Assembly (NCBI RefSeq): GCF_000383595.1
Contig: NZ_KB911581.1
Location: 7,151,519 to 7,215,518 of the forward strand
Direction: 5' to 3'
DNA from: Streptomyces bottropensis ATCC 25435
GTDB lineage: Bacteria > Actinomycetota > Actinomycetes > Streptomycetales > Streptomycetaceae
DNA length: 64,000 nt
The position numbers were made by a program, and so were the translations under genes. The first letter of the stretch is position 1, and every line of letters begins with the position of its first letter. The notes under the pieces were generated by a model that saw nothing but the letters and a program-made list of their open reading frames with translations, made no database searches and was not told the DNA's origin. This document shows positions 1 through 7,068 of the stretch, piece after piece.

Positions 1-2
1 AC

Positions 3-899
3 GAGGACGGCAGAGGCGGCGGCGCCGTCCCGACGTTCGCGGAGGACCAGGACCCGGCGCTGCTGTCGTGGGGCGCCGTCGACCTGCTCTTCCACAGCCG
101 CTCCACCCTCGGCCGGCACGACGCGGACTTCGGCGCCACCTATCCGCTCGCCGACCGCCTGCCCCCCGCCCCGGCCGTCAAGCCGCTGCCGGACGGACCG
201 CGCTTCTTGCTGCCCCGGCCCTGTCTGAGCGAGGTGGCGGCCGCGGATCCGCCGCTCACCACCGTGGTGGAGGAGCGGCACAGCATCCGGTCCTACGGCT
301 CGGAGCCGCTCACCGCCGCCGTCCTGGGCGAGTTCCTGTACCGGGCCCTGCGGGTCCGCGGCCTGCACGAGCAGCCCGGCGAGGGCCGGCACGCGGAGGG
401 GTACACCGACCGGCCGTATCCCAGCGGCGGCCGCGCCTACGAGCTCGAGTTCTACCTCACCGTCCGGGACTGCGCCGGCATCCCCTCGGGCACCCACTAC
501 TACGCGCCGCTGGAGCACTGCCTGGTGCACCTCGGCGAGGGCGCGACGGACGCGGCGACGGTTGAACTGCTCGCGGAGGCGCAGATCAGCGCCGGGCTGG
601 ACGCACCGCCCCCCGTGGTCATCACCATCACCTCGCGCATCCACCGGCTGTCGTGGAAGTACAGCGGCCTCCCCTACTCCCTGACGCTGAAGCACGTCGG
701 CGCGGTGATCCAGAACCTGTATCTGATCGGGACCGCGATGGGGCTGGCCTCCTGCGCCCTCGGCAGCGGCGACATCGAACTGGCCGCCCGCACCACCGGA
801 ACCGACTGGCTCACCGAGCCGAGCGTGGGCGGCTTCGCCCTGGGGGTGACCCCTCAGCCGTCAGCAAGCATCCACGTAAAGCACACAGTTGATCCATGA
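3..899 (+). CDS. SagB-type oxidoreductase (nitroreductase superfamily), 5' truncated by window edge
   Basis: The reading frame is open from base 3, so the N-terminus lies outside the window; about 298 codons are visible. The C-terminal half (from about base 250) has the nitroreductase-like pattern of SagB/McbC FMN oxidoreductases: an ERHSIRSYG segment near the start of the domain, SGGRAYELEFYL in the middle, and a closing region with GLASCALGSGD. Such enzymes oxidise azolines to azoles in RiPP clusters or act as stand-alone flavin oxidoreductases. No cyclodehydratase or precursor peptide is visible downstream. An internal ATG/TTG-type start near 207 would miss clear homologous sequence (QDPALLSWGAVDLLFHSRST), so the longer partial frame is preferred. 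The gene ends 79 bp before a sensor kinase on the same strand. The family call is firm, the substrate unknown. Confidence 0.8.
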   Translation, partial: EDGRGGGAVPTFAEDQDPALLSWGAVDLLFHSRSTLGRHDADFGATYPLADRLPPAPAVKPLPDGPRFLLPRPCLSEVAAADPPLTTVVEERHSIRSYGSEPLTAAVLGEFLYRALRVRGLHEQPGEGRHAEGYTDRPYPSGGRAYELEFYLTVRDCAGIPSGTHYYAPLEHCLVHLGEGATDAATVELLAEAQISAGLDAPPPVVITITSRIHRLSWKYSGLPYSLTLKHVGAVIQNLYLIGTAMGLASCALGSGDIELAARTTGTDWLTEPSVGGFALGVTPQPSASIHVKHTVDP

Positions 900-978
900 G
901 TCCTGCATCTAATACTTAAAGTTCATAGTTCCCGCTTAGACTGATCGCTCCTTGATCCCGTTCGTGTGAGGGGTATTC

Positions 979-2232
979 ATGGAGGCAGCCGCGCCGGACG
1001 CGGAGACAGACGCCGACATTTCCTTAAAGGACCCCGCCGACGGCGGGGTCGGCGGCAATCCCCCTCTCTCGGCGGCGGTGCGGTTCCTGGGCCTCAGTGC
1101 CCCGCCGCCCCGGCTCGCCCGAAGCGTCGTTCTCGTCGTCGAGTGCGGGTTCGTCCTGACCGGCTTCCTGAACATCGCGGACGCCGAGCCCGGACCGCTC
1201 ACCCTGGTCGCCTCGGCGTTCGGTTTCAGCCTGGTCTTCCTTCTCCAACTGGTGCACACCGCACAGCGGTTCCGGCGATTCCGGGCCCGCTGGTACCGGT
1301 GGACACTCACCCTCCAGGCTCTGATCACCTATCTGCCGCTGTTCGCCCTGGGCTTCGGGTGGGGCGGGATGGCGGGATTCCTGGGCGCCTCCCTCCTGCT
1401 CGTACTCCGGCAGACGGTGGCCTGGCCGCTGTTCGGGCTGGTCGCCGTGGCGGCCGCCGCGACCGGGCCGCTGCTGGGCATGGACCTCGTCGGCTCGGTG
1501 TACATCGCCGTCTCCACCGTGCTGACGGGACTGATCGTGTACGGCCTGAACCGGCTCGCCCAGCTGGTGGTCGAGGTGCACGCGGCCCAGACGGAACTCG
1601 CCCGGCTGGCCGTCACCCAGGAGCGGCTCCGCTTCGCGCGTGACCTGCACGACCTGCTCGGCTTCAGCCTGTCCGCCGTGACCCTCAAGAGCGAACTGGC
1701 GTGCCGTCTGGTGCCCGCGGCCCCCGAGCGGGCCCTGGAGGAGCTCCGGAGCATCCTGGAGATCTCCCGGCAGGCGCTCGCCGACGTACGCACGGTCGCC
1801 CGCGGCTACCGGGACATGTCGCTGACCACCGAGGCGGTGTCGGCGCAGGCCGTCCTGGCGGCCGCCGGCATCCAGGCGGAGGTGCGGTGCCGTGTGGACC
1901 TCCCCGAGGGGGACGTGAACACCATCATGGCCACCGTGCTCCGGGAGGCCATCACCAATCTGCTGCGCCACAGCAAGGCGGAGCACTGCCGGATCGAGAG
2001 CCGCAGGACGTCCTCGGGCGAGCTGGAGCTGACCATCGCCAACGACGGGGTGCAGAAGACCGCCACGGGCTTCCGGGACCCCTCCTCCGACGCGGACGGC
2101 AGCGGTCTGGGCAATCTGCAGTTCCGGCTGACGGCGGTCGGCGGCCGGCTGACGTCCGGGCTGGACGAGCAGGGGTGGTTCGTCCTGCGGGCCACCGCCC
2201 CGCTGCGCCGGGGCGCCCGTCACAGCGCCTGA
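979..2232 (+). CDS. NarL/DesK-type membrane sensor histidine kinase
   Basis: 417 aa. The ATG at 979 follows GAGGGG at 6 nt spacing. The N-terminal half holds about five or six hydrophobic segments (roughly residues 48-195), followed by a HisKA_3 dimerisation domain with the RDLHDLLG motif (phospho-acceptor His224) and a C-terminal HATPase_c domain (RLVPAAPERALEEL onward, GLGNLQFRL G-box near residue 378). It should autophosphorylate and pass phosphate to a NarL-type regulator. The obvious partner is the response regulator encoded on the opposite strand with its 3' end only 132 bp away, a tail-to-tail arrangement. The signal sensed is not evident. Position at the edge of the biosynthetic region suggests a role in cluster control or envelope sensing. 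Confidence 0.9.
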   Translation: MEAAAPDAETDADISLKDPADGGVGGNPPLSAAVRFLGLSAPPPRLARSVVLVVECGFVLTGFLNIADAEPGPLTLVASAFGFSLVFLLQLVHTAQRFRRFRARWYRWTLTLQALITYLPLFALGFGWGGMAGFLGASLLLVLRQTVAWPLFGLVAVAAAATGPLLGMDLVGSVYIAVSTVLTGLIVYGLNRLAQLVVEVHAAQTELARLAVTQERLRFARDLHDLLGFSLSAVTLKSELACRLVPAAPERALEELRSILEISRQALADVRTVARGYRDMSLTTEAVSAQAVLAAAGIQAEVRCRVDLPEGDVNTIMATVLREAITNLLRHSKAEHCRIESRRTSSGELELTIANDGVQKTATGFRDPSSDADGSGLGNLQFRLTAVGGRLTSGLDEQGWFVLRATAPLRRGARHSA

Positions 2233-2289
2233 GCACCCGCCTTGGGGCGGGCCGCCGCCCGCGCCGGCGTCACGGGCGGCGGAAGGGAG

Positions 2290-2330
2290 CGAGGGCCGGG
2301 CGGGTGGTCGTACCACCCGCCCGGCCCTCG
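2290..2330. terminator. Bidirectional terminator between convergent kinase and regulator
   Basis: A 19-bp perfect inverted repeat (arms 2290-2308 and 2312-2330) with a 3-nt loop (CGT) lies between the 3' ends of the convergent sensor kinase and response regulator. There is no T-run, as is common for actinomycete terminators. Confidence 0.8.
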
Positions 2331-2364
2331 TGGTCCTCCTGGCGGCTCGGCGCCGCGCGCCGGG

Positions 2365-2970
2365 CTACAGCCAGCCGCTCTCCCTGGCCACCCGGATCGC
2401 GTCGACGCGGTTGCGCGCGTTGAGCTTGGTGACGACGGTCGTCAGGTAGTTGCGCACCGTGCCCACCGAGAGGAACAGCCGGCTCGCTATGTCGGCGGCC
2501 TCCGCTCCGTCGGCGGCCATCCGCAGCACCTCCGTCTCACGGGGCGTCAGCGGGTTCTCCCCGTTGTCGAAGGCCGCGAGGGCCAGCTGGGGGTCGATCA
2601 CCCGCTTCCCCGCCGCGACGTCGCGCACCGCGTCGGCCAGCCGGTCCGGCGGCGCGTCCTTGAGGAGGAAGCCGCCCACCTGGGCCGCGAGCGCCTTGCG
2701 GAGCGTGCCGGGACGGCCGAGGCTGGTCAGGATCAGCGTGCGGCACGAGGGCAGTCGCCCGGCCAGCTGGGCCGCGGCGCTCAGTCCGTCGAGACCGGGC
2801 AGGTCGACGTCGATGACGGCGACATCGGGCTCACACTCCAGCGCCGTGGGGACGATCCGGTCCCCGCGCTCGACCTCGGCCACCACCGTGAGGTCATCCT
2901 CCAGGGTCAGCAGGGCGACTAACGCCCCCCGGACCATGTGCATGTCCTCGGCGAGCAGGATGCGGATCAC
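2365..2970 (-). CDS. NarL/LuxR-type response regulator
   Basis: 201 aa. A GTG start at 2970 is preceded by GGGAG at 5-6 nt. The receiver domain has the acidic pair E8-D9, phospho-acceptor Asp54 (VIDVDLPG) and the conserved Lys of FLLKDAPP. The C-terminal LuxR helix-turn-helix spans about residues 138-198 (LTPRETEVLRMAADG). It lies downstream of the AfsA-like gene on the same strand (98-bp gap, so possibly co-transcribed) and tail to tail with the kinase at 979-2232, its probable partner. The target promoters are unknown. Confidence 0.92.
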   Translation of the reverse strand: MIRILLAEDMHMVRGALVALLTLEDDLTVVAEVERGDRIVPTALECEPDVAVIDVDLPGLDGLSAAAQLAGRLPSCRTLILTSLGRPGTLRKALAAQVGGFLLKDAPPDRLADAVRDVAAGKRVIDPQLALAAFDNGENPLTPRETEVLRMAADGAEAADIASRLFLSVGTVRNYLTTVVTKLNARNRVDAIRVARESGWL

Positions 2971-3068
2971 TGTGCTCCCCCCGTCGGGCCGAGACGATCA
3001 GGACGGCCCGTTCGACGAGGACACTACTTGACCCAGAGTGTGCGTAAAAGATCAGAGAGCGATTTCCT

Positions 3069-4100
3069 TTAAACTTCATCTTCATTGCGGGGGCACTGCG
3101 CCACTTCGAGCCGCATGGCGGTGGTGACCGTGTCCTCCTGCACGGCCTCCACCGCGACCGGGATGGTGAAGGTGCCCAGGGCCTCGTCCGACCGGAATCC
3201 GCCCACCGTCGCCCGAAGGCTGGTGATCCGGTCCAGTTCGGCATAGTCGGTGAAATCGGTCTCTATGGAGGCGACGGACAGGCTGCCCGGGTCCAGGCCG
3301 TGCAGCCGGGCCACGGAGGCCACCGCCAGCTGACGCGCCGCCTCCATCTGCAGATGGCCCGGCACATGGTCCAGCGGGTGGTCGAAGACGTGCGGATGAC
3401 TGGTGTCCACCACCAACTGGCAGGCGAAACGGCCCTGTTCGCTGTCCGCGACGGGCTCGGTGACGAACACGTTCCTGGCGTCGCGCCGCCCCACGGAGCA
3501 CGGTTCGGCCGCCGTGAACCGCGGCAGCAGGAACCCGGGGTGGTCCGGCAGCTGCCGCCTGCTGCGCATCGCCCGGTACGCGGCCCTGGACAGGATCAGC
3601 AGCCCGCCCTCTCCGCGCATCGCGGGCCGCCCGTCGACGGCGACGTCCCCGGTGAAGGTGAACCCCTGGATCCGGCCCGCCCTGTTGCGCCGGGTCCGCA
3701 CGCTCACGTCGATGCGCAGATCGGCCGGCCGGCGGCCGATGCGCAACGGTTCGAACGCGGTGACCCGCAGCCGGAGGTCCCGGAAGATGAACGCCGAGCC
3801 CAGCTCGACCTCCAGATGGCGGTGGGCGATCAGGACCCCGGCCTGCCGCACCACCTCCACCAGCAGGGTGAAGTCGTACGACGGGGAGGCCTCCCCGATC
3901 AGATGGCCGCGCGGCAGCTGGGCGGCGACCGCGTACGTGTCCTCGCCCGTCTGCGCCGAGTCGGTGACGAAGACCTCGGCTATCGAGGCCCGGTGGACCA
4001 GGGTGCGGGGAACGGTCGCGTCGTAGCTCAGCTCCGCCTCGGGGGTTCGTGGGCACACCGGTGCCGTCTCGGACGCGAGGGCGGACGTGGAAATGCTCAT
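3069..4100 (-). CDS. AfsA/ScbA-family signal-molecule synthase (paralogue 1)
   Basis: 343 aa with two A-factor hot-dog repeats. The first carries LLVEVVRQAG (around residue 80) and the second LQMEAARQLA (around residue 255), the E...RQ signature of AfsA proteins. AfsA enzymes condense a beta-ketoacyl-ACP with dihydroxyacetone phosphate to give the phosphorylated precursor of gamma-butyrolactone, butenolide or furan hormones. The ATG at 4100 has GGAAGG 7 nt upstream; an upstream TTG in frame at 4118 is less likely. It is the third gene of a probable operon HAD phosphatase - FAD monooxygenase - AfsA, only 51 bp after the monooxygenase. No butyrolactone-receptor TetR gene is adjacent. Compare with the second paralogue at 14550-15575, which is less canonical. 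Confidence 0.92.
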   Translation of the reverse strand: MSISTSALASETAPVCPRTPEAELSYDATVPRTLVHRASIAEVFVTDSAQTGEDTYAVAAQLPRGHLIGEASPSYDFTLLVEVVRQAGVLIAHRHLEVELGSAFIFRDLRLRVTAFEPLRIGRRPADLRIDVSVRTRRNRAGRIQGFTFTGDVAVDGRPAMRGEGGLLILSRAAYRAMRSRRQLPDHPGFLLPRFTAAEPCSVGRRDARNVFVTEPVADSEQGRFACQLVVDTSHPHVFDHPLDHVPGHLQMEAARQLAVASVARLHGLDPGSLSVASIETDFTDYAELDRITSLRATVGGFRSDEALGTFTIPVAVEAVQEDTVTTAMRLEVAQCPRNEDEV

Positions 4101-4151
4101 GGTCGGTCCTTCCAACAAAGTCTCGGTGTCGCGAACGGTGGGCCGAGCCGG

Positions 4152-5798
4152 TCAGGGCAGCTCGGCGGGGACCGGCGCCGTGAGGGCCGGACGGGACGGC
4201 AGCCGGGCGAGGAGCCCGTCGAGGCCGGCCGGGGCTGAGCGGGCCGCGACGACACCGTCCGGCCGCACGTACGCGATCCACGGGGAGCCGGCCCCGCCGA
4301 GCGTGTCGCCCTGCTCCCGGGCGACGATCAACTCGCCCTCCCCGTGCGGTACTTGCGCGTCGGCGGTGTCCGCGGGCCGGATCCACAGCACCTGAGCGAT
4401 GTCGTCGGCGCCACGCTCGCGCACCGCCGCCGCGGCGCGCGCGGCCACCGCACCGGCCGCCCCGGCGCCGTGCACCAGCAGGGTGTGCCGCCCGGCCGCC
4501 AGGTGGTCGTGCAGCGTCGCCGCGGCCGTGCCGCGCACCGGGGTCAGTGCCGCGTCGGGGGCCCGCCGCCCGGGCCTCAGCGTGCGCGGCGCACCGGCCA
4601 CCGCGTCGGACACGGTCACCGCCGGGCTCCCGGAGTGGTCCAGGTCGAGCTGGGCGAGCAGGGGGATCACCTTGCGCTCCAGCAGGCCGGTCGCGGACAG
4701 CACCCGCATGACCGTGTTCCGCAGGAGCCGGGCCGCCGGATTGCGCAGCAGCCACATCCGGGTCTGCTGGTCGCCGTTCGCGACCGCTCGGACGGACGCG
4801 GGGCGGCGCTCTGCCTCGTAGCTGTCGAGCAGGGCCGGGTCACCGCCGCGGACGACGCTCGCGAGCTTCCAGCCCACGTCGTAGCCGTCCTGGACACCGG
4901 TGTTGAGCCCCTGGCCGCCGGCGGTGGTGTGGGCGTGCACCGCGTCGCCCGCCAGCAGGACCGGGCCCTCACGGAACCTCGGGGCGACCTTGGCGTGCAC
5001 CCGGAAGCGGCTGGTCCACCAGGTGCCGTGCAGCCGCAGCCCGCCCGGGCCCCGCTCGTCGAGGAGCCGCTGCAGCAGCTGTTCGGAGGGCGGTTCGGTC
5101 CGCTCGTCCGGTTCCGTGTCGAAGAAGACCCGGTGACCGTCGGGCTGGGGGACGATCACCAGCACCCCGTCGGGCGTGATGTGGTGCTGGACCTCGGCCT
5201 CGGCGGACGCGCCCTCCAGCCGGCCGTCCCCGATCAGGAACGTACGGTCGAAGGTGTGCCCCTCGAAGGGGATGCCGACGCTGTCGCGCACCAGGCTGCG
5301 GGCGCCGTCGGCGGCGACGAGCCAGGGCACCGTCACCGACTCCTCGCCCCCGGCCGCGCTCAGGGCGACGGTCACCGACTCCTCGGGGCCGCCCCGGTGC
5401 ACGGTCACCGCCGTGACCTCGGTGTCCCACTCGACCGTGCCGCCCAGCTCCGTCAGCCGGTCCAGCAGCGCCCGTTCGGTGACCGGCTGCGGCACACAGA
5501 GGGGGCCGGGGAACGCGGTGTTCGTCAGGGTGCCGAACCGCGCACCGGCGATGCGCCTGCCGTTCGACCAGTACGACGCCCCGGCCAGCGGCAGCGCGGT
5601 CCCGGTGAGCTTCTCGGCGACCCCCAGGCGCGCCAGGCATTCGAGCGCGCCGCTCCACAGCACCAGCCCCTTGGGGGCGATGCCGGGGCCGGGACGCCGG
5701 TCGACGACCCGGCAGGGCACGCCGAGGTCCCACATCGCGCAGGCGGCGCTGAGCCCGGTGGGCCCGGCGCCGACGACCAGGACGGGCGTGGCGGTCAC
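4152..5798 (-). CDS. FAD-dependent aromatic/polyketide monooxygenase (PheA/TfdB family)
   Basis: 548 aa. The GTG at 5798 overlaps the stop of the upstream HAD gene (GTGA) and has GGGAGG 6 nt upstream. The N-terminus carries the Rossmann GAGPTGLSAA motif (residues about 8-17), the middle the FAD-contacting LLAGDAVHAHTTAGGQGLN segment, and the C-terminus a thioredoxin-like domain opening with LRPGRRAPDAAL, the layout of class A hydroxylases such as rifampicin or anthracycline monooxygenases. It should use NAD(P)H and O2 to hydroxylate or epoxidise. Translational coupling to the HAD protein and proximity to AfsA suggest either hormone maturation (compare the oxidoreductase of the methylenomycin-furan operon) or tailoring of the tetronate. 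Which of these cannot be decided from sequence alone. Confidence 0.88.
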   Translation of the reverse strand: MTATPVLVVGAGPTGLSAACAMWDLGVPCRVVDRRPGPGIAPKGLVLWSGALECLARLGVAEKLTGTALPLAGASYWSNGRRIAGARFGTLTNTAFPGPLCVPQPVTERALLDRLTELGGTVEWDTEVTAVTVHRGGPEESVTVALSAAGGEESVTVPWLVAADGARSLVRDSVGIPFEGHTFDRTFLIGDGRLEGASAEAEVQHHITPDGVLVIVPQPDGHRVFFDTEPDERTEPPSEQLLQRLLDERGPGGLRLHGTWWTSRFRVHAKVAPRFREGPVLLAGDAVHAHTTAGGQGLNTGVQDGYDVGWKLASVVRGGDPALLDSYEAERRPASVRAVANGDQQTRMWLLRNPAARLLRNTVMRVLSATGLLERKVIPLLAQLDLDHSGSPAVTVSDAVAGAPRTLRPGRRAPDAALTPVRGTAAATLHDHLAAGRHTLLVHGAGAAGAVAARAAAAVRERGADDIAQVLWIRPADTADAQVPHGEGELIVAREQGDTLGGAGSPWIAYVRPDGVVAARSAPAGLDGLLARLPSRPALTAPVPAELP

Positions 5799-6469
5799 CG
5801 GGCACCTCCCGCCGCCGCGGCGGCCACGGCCACCGGGCGGTGCAGCAGCGCCGAGATCTCGCGGACGGCGCTGTCGGTGTCGGCGAACCGCACGGTCCGC
5901 ATGCCGAGTTCGGCGGCGGCCCGGCAGTTCTCGTCCGTGTCGTCGACGAACAGGCACCGCTTCGCCGGGGTGCCGAGCCGGTCCAGCAGGATCCGGTAGA
6001 CGGCGGGGTCCGGCTTGCGCACGCCCTCCCGGTGCGAGTCCACGACCACGTCGAAGAGTTCGTCGACGGGGACCTGGGCGCGCCACAGCGGTTCCCACTC
6101 GCGGACGTTGTTGGTGAGCAGGGCGAGCCGGTAGCCGTCGCGGCGCAGGGCGCGCAGGAAGGACAGGAACGGCTCGTTGGGGCGCCGGCCCCGGAACCAC
6201 AGCTCGCCGAAGCCGCGTCCGTCCGCCAGGATCCGGCCCGCACCCTCGGGGAGCTGCGCGAGGATCCGGTCCACCATCTGCCGCTCGGTGATCTCGCCGG
6301 TCTCCAGGGCGGCCATCGGGGTCTCCCCGTGCAGCTGCGTCGCCGCCAGGAACGCCTGGGCGAGGTCGCCCGCCTCGATGCCGGCCAGTTCGGCGAAGGC
6401 GGCGAAGGTCTCCACGAGCGGGTTGGTCAGTACTCCTCCGTAGTCGACGACGATCGTGTCGACCGCCAT
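5795..6469 (-). CDS. HAD-superfamily hydrolase (probable phosphatase)
   Basis: 224 aa from the ATG at 6469 (GGGGAG upstream). Motif I is VVDYGGVL near the N-terminus, motif II LLTNN, motif III Lys in RKPDPAVY and motif IV FVDDTDEN, so all four HAD motifs are present; the second Asp of motif I is Gly-shifted (DYGG), as in epoxide-hydrolase-N-domain-like phosphatases. It overlaps the monooxygenase start by 4 nt. In AfsA hormone pathways a phosphatase must remove the phosphate left by dihydroxyacetone phosphate, so this protein is a natural candidate for that step (inference). An alternative in-frame ATG at 6541, with AAGGGGG upstream, would add 24 residues of non-homologous sequence. Confidence 0.82.
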   Translation of the reverse strand: MAVDTIVVDYGGVLTNPLVETFAAFAELAGIEAGDLAQAFLAATQLHGETPMAALETGEITERQMVDRILAQLPEGAGRILADGRGFGELWFRGRRPNEPFLSFLRALRRDGYRLALLTNNVREWEPLWRAQVPVDELFDVVVDSHREGVRKPDPAVYRILLDRLGTPAKRCLFVDDTDENCRAAAELGMRTVRFADTDSAVREISALLHRPVAVAAAAAGGAR

Positions 6470-6541
6470 GGCGCTCCCCTCGCCCACCGCGACGCGGCGT
6501 ACGAACCGCGCCTGTGGCCCGGTCTGGTGTGTGGATGTCAT

Positions 6542-6690
6542 CGGACTGGTCCCCCTTGCTCTGGTCGATCTGGTTGATCTGGTGGGTCTGGTCGATCTGG
6601 TGGGTCGGTGGGTCTGTCGATCTCTTGGGGCTGATGCGGCTGGTGGGCCTCGTGGGTCTCGTGGGTCTCGTGGGTCTCGTCGATCCCTTG
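6542..6690. repeat. Short tandem-repeat block upstream of the HAD-monooxygenase-AfsA operon
   Basis: The gap 6470-7010 holds no convincing gene. Its left part has interrupted copies of a GGTCGATCTGGT-like unit (about 6564-6612), and 6642-6682 is a 9-bp tandem repeat with four GTGGGYCTC copies followed by a degenerate fifth. On the minus strand the repeats stay open and would add Asp-Pro-Arg-type tripeptides to the HAD protein, but I see no reason to believe they are translated. Confidence 0.75.
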
Positions 6691-7010
6691 AGACTCCGGG
6701 GACCCGGGCCATGTGGATCTCGTAGGCCCAGACCCGGGCGGCGCGTGCCGGTGCGGGCGGCGGGTGTCGTGCGGGCGGTCCTGACGGAAACGGCAGGTGC
6801 CGACGGACCGGCAGGTGCCGCTGGATCGGCCGAGTCGGCCGTTCCGGCGCGTCCGGACTCGGTGCGGGCCCGGCGCGGGCCCGGCGCGGGCCCGGCGGTG
6901 CCGTAGGCCTTCGGGCGGCCGGCGGCCGGGCGGGCGCCCGTTGCCGCCGCGGCGTCCGCCCGACGCGTTGCCCGGACGCTAACGGCGGTCGCTTGTGCCC
7001 GGGCAAAGAG

Positions 7011-7042
7011 GTGCGGGAGGACCTGTCGAGGTCCTCCCGCAC
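7011..7042 (-). terminator. Terminator downstream of the MMPL transporter
   Basis: A perfect 14-bp stem (arms 7011-7024 and 7029-7042, loop GTCG) lies 27 bp past the stop codon of the MMPL gene and separates it from the HAD operon. Confidence 0.8.
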
Positions 7043-7068
7043 CCTGTGTTCGCCGGTCCGACGTACCG

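Noticed and set aside
6542..6690. N-terminal extension of the HAD protein through the repeat block
   Set aside because: Open frame arises from the repeats; the HAD fold begins at the ATG 6469. The short extension from 6541 cannot be fully excluded.
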